From the NCBI GenBank assembly GCA_021740645.1, contig JAIOZL010000003.1, positions 1-64,000 on the forward strand: DNA of 64,000 bases, read 5' to 3'. A model generated the notes under the pieces. That model did no database searches. It was given only the letters and a program-made list of their open reading frames with translations, and was not told where the DNA came from. Shown here piece by piece: positions 40,770 to 47,761 of the stretch. The number at the start of each line of letters is the position of its first letter. The stretch's first letter is position 1. The position numbers and the translations under genes are program-made. The stretch comes from Bacteroidales bacterium. Its GTDB lineage: Bacteria > Bacteroidota > Bacteroidia > Bacteroidales > JAADJA01.

Positions 40770-41321
40770 ATGAACAAGAAGGTTTACAGCATTTCAATAT
40801 TACTCCTGCTGGTATTTTTCCTGACTGCCTGCCTTACCGTAGAAAAAAAAGTCTACACCTTTGAACTTAAAGACAATAATTCAGGAACACTCACCATCCG
40901 CTTTGTTAATGTTATGTCGATGAAGGACGATACGGCCGATGTTTCACAAAGTGATTTTGATGAGATGATCATGAGTTATATTGAAGGGAATCAGTTGGAG
41001 CAGGACTACCCTGAAGCCCTGGTTAGGAGCAAACGGCTTTTTGAAGAAGACGGTGTGTTAAATGGGGAAGTGATCATTGATTTTGAAAATTTAAAATCGG
41101 TAGGTTTGTTCCAGTACGAGTCAAAAGGGCCGTATATGTTCAATGTGGGTTCTTTCCTCGACAGCGAAGCCTACCTGAGCAGCAACGGGGAATATGGCGG
41201 TGACGTGATGCCCGTGGTATTCTGGCCTAAATCTCTAAAAACCTTAACACTTACAACCTATATTACCGACCCTGACGAAACAACCATCAGCCTGCTGGAT
41301 GAATACAAAAACTGGAATTAA
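40770..41321 (+). CDS. Lipoprotein of unknown function
   Basis: The SPII signal is MNKKVYSISILLLLVFFLTAC, with the lipidated Cys at residue 21. The rest (about 160 residues) opens VEKKVYTFELKDNNSGTLTIRFVNVMS and has an acidic middle and beta-type end KTLTLTTYITDPDETTISLLDEY. I do not recognise the family; the phrase 'ytFElkdNNSGtltIrf' recalls other Bacteroidota lipoproteins of unknown role. I start at MNKKVY, six codons inside the longer frame, because the -7 box overlaps the alternative TTG start. The final codons lie in an inverted repeat that may end transcription. Confidence 0.72.
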   Translation: MNKKVYSISILLLLVFFLTACLTVEKKVYTFELKDNNSGTLTIRFVNVMSMKDDTADVSQSDFDEMIMSYIEGNQLEQDYPEALVRSKRLFEEDGVLNGEVIIDFENLKSVGLFQYESKGPYMFNVGSFLDSEAYLSSNGEYGGDVMPVVFWPKSLKTLTLTTYITDPDETTISLLDEYKNWN

Positions 41322-41356
41322 GTCCACACTTTTTTGTATGGCGTATAATTCCAGTT
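41310..41356. terminator. Inverted repeat between convergent genes (possible two-way terminator)
   Basis: AACTGGAATTA (41310-41320) and TAATTCCAGTT (41346-41356) are perfect 11-bp arms around a 25-nt loop. The left arm covers the last codons of the lipoprotein gene (Asn-Trp-Asn-stop). There is no flanking T run, so the terminator call is tentative. Confidence 0.45.
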
Positions 41357-41375
41357 AAGATCAGACATACTAAAT

Positions 41376-41879
41376 TTATCTGTTCGGTCCACCCGGGCCG
41401 GGTCCTCTCCGGTCAGAGACCCATCGCATCAGTTCCATCTTAAAATCCCGTTCTGCATCCATCAGCATTAGTATTTTTTGAGGAGGAAGGATGTCCTTTA
41501 GTTCTTTTGTAAAACTATTCCTGTAGTCGAGCATCTTTTGCTCATGGGCCATTTGGGCCTCAAGAAATTGCCAGGCTTCATCTTCTGACATCGCTTCAAT
41601 ATCTTCCGGTTCAAAATCATGAGCCTCCCTGAAGGCTTTTTGTTCTGCCTCTACCTGTTCTTTGTGGGCATTAAAAACCGGCCAGAATTTTTCTGCCTCA
41701 TCTGCACTTAAGTCAAGTTTATCAGTCAAAAAAGCGACCCGGTGGGCCTCAATGCGTTCCCGGTTTTGCTTTTGCATCTGGTGTTGGCGCCTGCCACCCT
41801 GGGCTAATAAAAGCACAGGGGCAAGGAGTATAAATAAAACCAGCGCCATTCTGTGAGATTTAATCATTGTTGTTTTCAT
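41376..41879 (-). CDS. Spy/CpxP-like periplasmic protein
   Basis: A 167-residue exported protein. The signal peptide is MIKSHRMALVLFILLAPVLLLAQGG (from residue 5). The mature part is highly charged and helical: FLTDKLDLSADEAEKFWPVFNAHKEQV, DIEAMSEDEAWQFLEAQMAHEQKML, LKDILPPQKILMLMDAERDFKMELMRW. This is the Spy/CpxP-like arrangement of Bacteroidota proteins that follow an ECF sigma and anti-sigma gene. The end is Pro/Gly-rich. It may be a periplasmic chaperone or stress sensor feeding back to the anti-sigma factor 10 bp upstream. Confidence 0.8.
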   Translation of the reverse strand: MKTTMIKSHRMALVLFILLAPVLLLAQGGRRQHQMQKQNRERIEAHRVAFLTDKLDLSADEAEKFWPVFNAHKEQVEAEQKAFREAHDFEPEDIEAMSEDEAWQFLEAQMAHEQKMLDYRNSFTKELKDILPPQKILMLMDAERDFKMELMRWVSDRRGPGPGGPNR

Positions 41880-41889
41880 CGTTTAAATA

Positions 41890-42396
41890 TTAAAGGTTAT
41901 AGAGTATTTCTTCGCTGTAGTCTTCATCATTTAAGTAGTCAAATATTTCCTCATCAGTAATGGAGCTATCATTTGAAAAATCAATGATGCTGTAATCCAA
42001 TTCCCCGGTTGAGGAGGCCAGGATGGTTTCAATTAATAGCGACTCATCCATGTATTCGATGAGTTCGGGATAATCGTTCAGCACATCATTCAGGGTGATT
42101 TCAGGAAAAGTATCCTGCGTATCTTCCTGGAAAAAATAAATTCCAAAAGTGACCAACAAAGCCACCATTGCAGCTGCCAGTGAAGCATAAATGTATCTGC
42201 TTTTAAATTTGATTACCCTCGAATCCGATGCATTTCCCTGATCTTCTTTATTTATCCTGGCCTGGATTTTTCCCGGTAGGGTTTCAAAATAATTTACCGG
42301 AACTTCGAAGGGGTTCATGTTTTTTTGAATTCCAGCCAAAGGAAAAATATCTTCCTTTTCTGTGTTCTTATCTTTATGTGTATTGTTTTTATTCAT
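41890..42396 (-). CDS. Probable anti-sigma factor, single-pass membrane protein
   Basis: A 168-residue protein with a polar N-terminal cytoplasmic part (MNKNNTHKDKNTEKEDIFPLAGI, NPFEVPVNYFETLPGKIQARIN), one membrane helix at about residues 77-94 (YIYASLAAAMVALLVTFGIYFF), and an acidic exported tail (LNDYPELIEYMDESLLIETI, DYSEEILYNL). The phrase 'fevPxgYFexLp' is common in Bacteroidota genes next to ECF sigma factors. I start it at MNKNN, 17 codons inside the longer frame, which avoids overlap with the sigma gene (gap 34 bp). The link to sigma is from gene order. Confidence 0.78.
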   Translation of the reverse strand: MNKNNTHKDKNTEKEDIFPLAGIQKNMNPFEVPVNYFETLPGKIQARINKEDQGNASDSRVIKFKSRYIYASLAAAMVALLVTFGIYFFQEDTQDTFPEITLNDVLNDYPELIEYMDESLLIETILASSTGELDYSIIDFSNDSSITDEEIFDYLNDEDYSEEILYNL

Positions 42397-42430
42397 GATT
42401 TCCCTTTTGATATAGATTCGGGTTAAAGGT

Positions 42431-42979
42431 TTAATTTTCAGCCACATTTTTCTGGATTTTTTTTACAGCAATATGATAGGAGGCCTTTAATGCTCCTACA
42501 GAGGTTCCTAATATTTGTGACATCTCTTCATATTTCAATTCATCGTAATATTTCATATTAAAAACCATCCGCTGTTTATCTGGTAAAGTCAGCAAAGCTT
42601 TTTGCAGTTTTAGTTGAATTTCATTACCGGAAAAAAAATTATCATCTTCCAACCGGCTGATTTGATTATTGGAAAAATTTCCGAGGGAGATCAGTTGCAT
42701 CCTCTTTTTCCTTTTCAGAAAACTTAAGGTTTCATTGGTCGCAATGCGGTAAATCCAGGTAAAAAGTTGTGAATCCTCCCTGAAAGAATCCAGGTTTTTC
42801 CAGACCTTAACAAAAGTATCCTGTACCAGGTCATCCGCATCATCGTGGTTATATACCATCCGACGGATATGCCAGTAAACCCTTTCCTGGTAAGTTTTTA
42901 CCAAATGGTTAAACCCCGATTGAAGGCTGTTTTCATTCCGGCATAATTCAAGGATTTTACTATCTGATAAGGTTTTCAA
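42431..42979 (-). CDS. ECF RNA polymerase sigma factor
   Basis: A 182-residue sigma-70 family, extracytoplasmic-function type. Region 2 is FNHLVKTYQERVYWHIRRMVYNHDDADDLVQDTFVKVWKNL with TWIYRIATNETLSFLKRKKR. Region 4 is LPDKQRMVFNMKYYDELKYEEMSQILGTSVGALKASYHIAVKKI. It is the first gene of the sigma/anti-sigma/Spy-like unit and points away from the exported protein gene at 43147. It most likely answers envelope stress. Confidence 0.93.
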   Translation of the reverse strand: MKTLSDSKILELCRNENSLQSGFNHLVKTYQERVYWHIRRMVYNHDDADDLVQDTFVKVWKNLDSFREDSQLFTWIYRIATNETLSFLKRKKRMQLISLGNFSNNQISRLEDDNFFSGNEIQLKLQKALLTLPDKQRMVFNMKYYDELKYEEMSQILGTSVGALKASYHIAVKKIQKNVAEN

Positions 42980-43099
42980 GTCTTGCTATCTTCTGTATTT
43001 TTTTGTACTTTAGAGGCCCGGATTTCCAAAAGGTTTAATATTAGCGGGTGATTTTTCTTCATTTTTTTTTGAAACAGAAACGCCTAAACATAAGACCTT

Positions 43100-43107
43100 T
43101 AATTTTG
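43100..43107 (+). promoter_or_regulatory. Candidate -7 box for the gene at 43147
   Basis: TAATTTTG, a match to TAnnTTTG, 39 bp before the ATG. A TTG upstream is 28 bp away, longer than usual. Confidence 0.4.
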
Positions 43108-43146
43108 TTTTACTTATACATCCAAAATTAACAAAACAGTTCGACC

Positions 43147-43659
43147 ATGAAAACATTAAAAACGATATTTTTCAGCCTTATGCTAACAACTGCTTTACAG
43201 TTGGTGGCTCAAAACGAAGTAATGCCATACCAGGATTTACAAACTTACCTCCCCACTTCAGTACCCGACTATGAAGCTGGTGAGCCCGGAGGTTCCTCAA
43301 TGAATATGCAGAACATGTCGTTTTCGAGTGCCGACATTATTTTCACCAATTCAAATGGGGAGGAATTAAGAATAACCCTTCTCGACTATTCCGCATCCAT
43401 GATGATGTACCAGGCTGCTACTGCTGTTTGGTCAACTGAAATGAGTTTTGAGGATGACGAATCCATTGCTAAGTCTGTAAAATGGAGCGAGAAAATTGCT
43501 GGTTGGGAAGAGTACCGTAAAAAAGACAAAGAAGCGAAACTGTTCCTTGGGATCAGTGAGCGGTTTTTTCTTTCCATCGAAGCGACCGGACAATCAAATA
43601 TGGATTTTGTAAAAAATGTCGCGAAGTCGATGCCGCTTGATAAACTTGCATCGAAATAA
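43147..43659 (+). CDS. Exported protein of unknown function
   Basis: Signal peptide MKTLKTIFFSLMLTTALQLVAQ. The mature 148 residues carry VPDYEAGEPGGSSMNMQNMSF, ADIIFTNSNGEELRITLLDYS, and WSEKIAGWEEYRKKDKEAKLFLGISERFFLSIEATG. The phrase 'fssAdiixxnsnGeelrItLlDYs' suggests a periplasmic beta-rich fold. I know no function. It is transcribed divergently from the ECF sigma gene and could be one of its targets. Confidence 0.7.
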   Translation: MKTLKTIFFSLMLTTALQLVAQNEVMPYQDLQTYLPTSVPDYEAGEPGGSSMNMQNMSFSSADIIFTNSNGEELRITLLDYSASMMMYQAATAVWSTEMSFEDDESIAKSVKWSEKIAGWEEYRKKDKEAKLFLGISERFFLSIEATGQSNMDFVKNVAKSMPLDKLASK

Positions 43660-43724
43660 AAAGTGTAAGCAAGTTAAATTCTTTGTTAAAAAATGTTTTC
43701 TGCACAATAAATAGCTGAAAATAC

Positions 43725-43732
43725 TATTTTTG
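43725..43732 (+). promoter_or_regulatory. Candidate -7 box placing transcription start at the ATG of the next gene
   Basis: TATTTTTG ends 5 bp before the ATG at 43738. With usual spacing the transcript would be leaderless. No clear TTG at -33 is seen. Confidence 0.4.
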
Positions 43733-43737
43733 TATTT

Positions 43738-44355
43738 ATGTTTTTGAAACAACTTCTAATCGGGATTTTTTTTATTGGTTTGGGCTTTCAATTGTTCAGC
43801 CAGGACGCTGATATGCCTGATGCTGCAGTTGAACAAAAAACCAAAACTCATCTTAAGTTTGACATGACTTTCGGGACTATGTTTGCCACTACCTTTGGAA
43901 ATGGTAGCTATTTCGGCACGTATGTTTCTCCCCGGGTTTCTTATCCTTTAAGCAAAAAATTCACCCTTCGAACAGGCGGGATGTTTACCTATTCGCCCTC
44001 AGGAAATGCTTTTAATCCGTGGTATTCTTTGAATGAATTAAACAATTACCGAAGTCCGCTTACGCAATCCTTTCTTTATGCTGAGGGGGCTTACCAGCTG
44101 AATGAAAATGTGATTTTGACAGGAACCGTTTACAAAGAGATCGATTTTTACAACCAGCCTAGCCCCATGATGAACCGGCAGGCATTTGATGGTTCAGGAG
44201 TGATCATGGGGATTGATTACAAATTGGGTGAAAATGTATTTATTCACGGGCAAGTCGGGTTTTCGAATAGAAGCAATTCCTATTATTCACCCTTTGGATT
44301 TCCTTCCAATCCAGCATATGCTAATCCAATGTTTCCATCTTATATGGGATGGTAA
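43738..44355 (+). CDS. Small outer-membrane beta-barrel-like protein, unknown
   Basis: Signal peptide MFLKQLLIGIFFIGLGFQLFSQ. The mature protein (about 184 residues) has alternating strands such as HLKFDMTFGTMFATTFGNGSYFGTYVSPRVSY, KFTLRTGGMFTYSP, LYAEGAYQLNENVILTGTVYKEID and VFIHGQVGFSNRS, then ends in a Pro/Tyr/Asn-rich tail. This suits a small outer-membrane barrel or a periplasmic beta protein. There is no known family match. The start is set by the signal peptide; the promoter-like box sits just in front of it. Confidence 0.68.
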   Translation: MFLKQLLIGIFFIGLGFQLFSQDADMPDAAVEQKTKTHLKFDMTFGTMFATTFGNGSYFGTYVSPRVSYPLSKKFTLRTGGMFTYSPSGNAFNPWYSLNELNNYRSPLTQSFLYAEGAYQLNENVILTGTVYKEIDFYNQPSPMMNRQAFDGSGVIMGIDYKLGENVFIHGQVGFSNRSNSYYSPFGFPSNPAYANPMFPSYMGW

Positions 44356-44414
44356 AACACCATATTTTTAATATAGCCCCACAGATATAGTTTCAATGGG
44401 CAAAATGATTTTCT

Positions 44415-44422
44415 TACCTTTG
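44415..44422 (+). promoter_or_regulatory. Candidate -7 box of the hydroxyproline operon
   Basis: TACCTTTG matches TAnnTTTG and lies 22 bp before the ATG of the reductase-like gene. The -33 region has only TTTC. Confidence 0.45.
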
Positions 44423-44444
44423 TTAACATTAAATTCCTTCTGCT

Positions 44445-45407
44445 ATGTTAATTCTAAATGAAAAAGACATTTTAAAAACTGTCAACCCAATCGAGCTGCT
44501 AAAGACCATTGAAAACGCCTTTATTATACAGGAAAAGGGCGATTTTATTATGCCCAACAGGATGCATTTAGCAATGAAGAAGAATGAATTATTACTCATG
44601 CCATGTTATTCAGGCAATTTCTTTTCGACCAAAGTAGTATCTGTTTTTCCCGAAAATGTAAGATTAAAAAAGCAGGCAGTTTCCGGCGCTTTAGTCCTTA
44701 ATGATGGAATGAATGGCGATCCTCTTGCAATGATTAACGGAGCCCAGCTGACGGCTTTGCGAACAGGGGCAGTCGGTGGTTTAGGGATTGCTTATACCAC
44801 TCCTAAAACCGCAGAAACTCTGGGACTTTTTGGAGCCGGGATACAGGGATTTCACCAGGTTTTGTTTGCCAGCCTTGTAAGGCCGATCAAACAAGTGATC
44901 ATTTATGATCCCAAACTTTCAGACCCCAAATCCACATTGAAAAGATTTAAAAAACAACTGCCAAACTGTGAGATCAAATTTGCTAAAAGGTCACTGGATG
45001 TTTTAAAATATTCGGAAATTATAATTGCCGCCTCTTCCTCTAAAAAGCCAGTTATTCCTGATCGCCCTGAATTCTTTACAAGTAAGCATTTTATTGGAAT
45101 TGGTTCTTATCAGCCTACCAGCAGGGAATTCCCTCCGGGTTTGCTTCAATCCGTAAAACAGATATATATTGATACACCATTTGCTTGCGAAGAATCTGGT
45201 GACCTGGCCATTCCAATTGGCGAGGGAATAATTCAGAAAAATAAAATTAAAACTCTTGGCAAGGCCATTTTGGGTAAAACCATAATTGACACCAAACATG
45301 CTACTTTCTTTAAATCGGTGGGGATGGCCTTATTCGACCTGGAGGTTGCTAAACTTATTTACAAAAGTGCTATGGAGAAAGGAATAGGCAAGACTGTTAA
45401 ATTTTGA
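44445..45407 (+). CDS. Ornithine cyclodeaminase/mu-crystallin family, probable delta1-pyrroline-2-carboxylate reductase
   Basis: A 320-residue NAD(P)-binding protein of the OCD/mu-crystallin family. The N-terminal part has LLKTIENAFIIQEKGDFIMPNRMHLAM and GALVLNDGMNGDPLAMINGAQLTALRTGAVGGLG. The Rossmann turn is LGLFGAGIQGFHQVLFA. DTPFACEESGDLAIPIGEG stands where true ornithine cyclodeaminase has other residues. In many bacteria this family (LhpI) reduces pyrroline-2-carboxylate to L-proline. The gene 15 bp downstream makes that very substrate from trans-3-hydroxyproline, which is the main reason for the call. Ketimine reductase activity would also fit. Confidence 0.85.
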   Translation: MLILNEKDILKTVNPIELLKTIENAFIIQEKGDFIMPNRMHLAMKKNELLLMPCYSGNFFSTKVVSVFPENVRLKKQAVSGALVLNDGMNGDPLAMINGAQLTALRTGAVGGLGIAYTTPKTAETLGLFGAGIQGFHQVLFASLVRPIKQVIIYDPKLSDPKSTLKRFKKQLPNCEIKFAKRSLDVLKYSEIIIAASSSKKPVIPDRPEFFTSKHFIGIGSYQPTSREFPPGLLQSVKQIYIDTPFACEESGDLAIPIGEGIIQKNKIKTLGKAILGKTIIDTKHATFFKSVGMALFDLEVAKLIYKSAMEKGIGKTVKF

Positions 45408-45422
45408 TGGCGAGAGGAAAAG

Positions 45423-46466
45423 ATGCTTGATGCGATAAATAATCCGGCCTGGACAGCACCTTCAGAATGGCTAAATATCCGAACTATTGATCTCCATACG
45501 GAAGGAGAACCCTTGCGGGTCATTGTTTCGGGGTTCCCCGAAATTAAAGGAAAAACTGTGCTCGAAAAACGTGACTTCTTCCGACTTAATTATGATCATA
45601 TACGAACCGGGTTGATGTTTGAACCACGGGGCCATGCCGATATGTATGGTGCAATCCTTACCGAACCCAATAGCAAGGATGCTGATTTTGGGGTATTTTT
45701 TCTGCATAATGAAGGCTACAGCACCATGTGTGGCCATGCGATAATTGCGCTTACTAAATTAGTGATTGAAACCGGGATGATCACTAAGTCTGAAAAAAAT
45801 CCTGTACTTCTGATTGATGTTCCTGCCGGAAGGATTGAATCACAGGCTTTCCTAAATGAAGGAAAGGTTTATAAAGTCTCTTTCAGGAATGTACAGTCCT
45901 TTGTTTATATGAAGGAGATATATATCAATGTTGAGGGCATGGGAGAGGTACCGATTGATATCGCCTATGGTGGTGCTTTTTATGCCATTTGTGATATTAA
46001 AAATACGAATTTAAAACTGGAAGAAAAATATTACCAGGATTTAATCCAACTTGGCAAAAAAATCAAAAAATCTGTGATTGAAAATTATCCCATCAGGCAT
46101 CCATATGAGAACGACCTCAGCTTTTTGTACGGGACAATTTTTACTGGTCCGGCGTATGACAGGATTAATCATAGCAAAAATGTATGCATCTTTGCAGAAG
46201 GAGAAGTGGACCGGTCACCTACAGGAAGCGGTGTAAGTGCAAGGGCCGCTCTTCATTTCGAAAGGGGTGAATTGGGATTAAATGAAACCATTTCGATTGA
46301 AAGTATTTTGGGTACTACCATGAAAGTAAAAGTGATTGGTACCACTGAATTTGGAAATTATAAAGCAGTGATTCCTGAAGTTACTGGCACAGCTTTTTTT
46401 ACGGGTCAGCACAATTTCTATTTCGATCCGGATGACCCCTTAAAAAATGGATTTATTTTTAGATAA
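45423..46466 (+). CDS. Trans-3-hydroxy-L-proline dehydratase (proline racemase family, Cys/Thr type)
   Basis: A 347-residue member of the proline racemase superfamily. True racemases and epimerases have two catalytic Cys. Here the first is Cys103 in GYSTMCGHAIIAL, while the second is replaced by Thr267 in DRSPTGSGVSARAAL. The Cys/Thr pair is the signature of trans-3-hydroxy-L-proline dehydratase, which yields pyrroline-2-carboxylate. IDLHTEGEPLRVI and HIRTGLMFEPRGHADMYGAI are other family blocks. It sits between the reductase-like gene and an S37 peptidase, with gaps of 15 and 12 bp. T3LHyp is a residue of collagen and some plant and sponge proteins, so the set suggests use of protein-derived hydroxyproline. 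Confidence 0.88.
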   Translation: MLDAINNPAWTAPSEWLNIRTIDLHTEGEPLRVIVSGFPEIKGKTVLEKRDFFRLNYDHIRTGLMFEPRGHADMYGAILTEPNSKDADFGVFFLHNEGYSTMCGHAIIALTKLVIETGMITKSEKNPVLLIDVPAGRIESQAFLNEGKVYKVSFRNVQSFVYMKEIYINVEGMGEVPIDIAYGGAFYAICDIKNTNLKLEEKYYQDLIQLGKKIKKSVIENYPIRHPYENDLSFLYGTIFTGPAYDRINHSKNVCIFAEGEVDRSPTGSGVSARAALHFERGELGLNETISIESILGTTMKVKVIGTTEFGNYKAVIPEVTGTAFFTGQHNFYFDPDDPLKNGFIFR

Positions 46467-46478
46467 AAAATATCATCT

Positions 46479-47759
46479 ATGAAAAGAATTGCTTTATTGG
46501 TTTTTGGGCTTTTATTCCTAACCCAAATATATACTCAAAGTCTAGATGAGCGGTTGAAAGCTCTTTCCGAAAGGTATGACTTTAAGTATAAGTCGCTGAA
46601 GGTGGATACTTTTTTTACTGAGAAATATCTATTGGAAATTAAACAACCGGTAAATCAAAAAAAACCGGATGGAGAAACTTTTACACAAAGGGTATTTTTA
46701 TCTCATCTTGATTTTTCAGCACCGGTAATTTTTATTACTGAGGGATATGCAGCTGGTTATGCCAAAAATTCCAGGTACATCAACGAACTTAGCCTAATAT
46801 TAAATGCCAACCAAATTTGTGTAGAACATCGCTATTTCGGAGAGTCAATTCCAAAACCCATAAACTGGGAGGACCTAACAATCAGCAATGCTGCAACCGA
46901 TCATCATAAAGTAGTTGAAATACTAAAAAAACTTTATAGCGGGAAATGGGTCAATACCGGCATCAGCAAAGGGGGTCAAACAGCCATGTATCATCGCTAT
47001 TTTTATCCTGACGATGTGGATCTTACGGTTGGCTACGTTTGTCCATTAAATTTCTCTGTTGAAGATAAACGAATCTATCGGTTTCTTGATCAGTTGGGTG
47101 ACTCAATCAGCAGGAAAAGAATATTTGATTACCAATACGAAATGCTTTCGAATAAAGCTGCTTATCTCCCTTCCTTTAAAGAAGTAGCAGATAAACGAAA
47201 ACTTACTTTCAAAATGGGTCTGATGGAAGCTTATGAACTTACCGTTTTGGAATATCCTTTTGCTTTTTGGCAGTGGGGAACTACACCCGTTGATTCCATA
47301 CCATTATTATTTCAAAGTGCAACCAGTTTGGTAAACCATCTTGACAGGGTTGCCGGAATTGACTGGATATCTGACCAGGGGATTAAAAGGCTTCAGGCAT
47401 TTTTTTACCAGGCCATGACAGAAATCGGTTTTTATGGCTATGATATATCCCCTTTTTCAGATGTAATAAGTTTTTCGGAGAATCCGGTTTTTGATTTTGC
47501 GGTTCCCGAAAATGTGACCATCGTTTACAAAAAAGAGCCAATGCAGAATGTGGATCATTTTATCCGGCACAAGGCCCAAAATATGATCTTCATCTATGGA
47601 GAAACAGACCCGTGGTCAGCTACTTCAGTTGACATCACCTACAACACCAGTGTATATAAATTTGTTAAAAAAGGGGGAAGCCACCTAAGCAGGATATTAA
47701 ATTTGCCTACGAACCAAAAAGAAGAAGTGATCAGGCAGATCAATGATTGCCTGCAATAG
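46479..47759 (+). CDS. Exported serine peptidase, S37 (prolyl aminopeptidase-like) family
   Basis: A 426-residue exported alpha/beta-hydrolase-type peptidase of family S37, whose known member releases tri/tetrapeptides next to proline. Signal peptide MKRIALLVFGLLFLTQIYTQ. The lead block is APVIFITEGYAAGYAKN with QICVEHRYFGES. The catalytic triad is visible: Ser163 in TGISKGGQTAM, Asp377 in YGETDPWSATS, His402 in KGGSHLSRI. It follows the dehydratase gene by 12 bp, so peptide cleavage and hydroxyproline breakdown are probably one pathway. The distance to the convergent kinase gene is 2 bp. Confidence 0.85.
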   Translation: MKRIALLVFGLLFLTQIYTQSLDERLKALSERYDFKYKSLKVDTFFTEKYLLEIKQPVNQKKPDGETFTQRVFLSHLDFSAPVIFITEGYAAGYAKNSRYINELSLILNANQICVEHRYFGESIPKPINWEDLTISNAATDHHKVVEILKKLYSGKWVNTGISKGGQTAMYHRYFYPDDVDLTVGYVCPLNFSVEDKRIYRFLDQLGDSISRKRIFDYQYEMLSNKAAYLPSFKEVADKRKLTFKMGLMEAYELTVLEYPFAFWQWGTTPVDSIPLLFQSATSLVNHLDRVAGIDWISDQGIKRLQAFFYQAMTEIGFYGYDISPFSDVISFSENPVFDFAVPENVTIVYKKEPMQNVDHFIRHKAQNMIFIYGETDPWSATSVDITYNTSVYKFVKKGGSHLSRILNLPTNQKEEVIRQINDCLQ

Positions 47760-47761
47760 AA

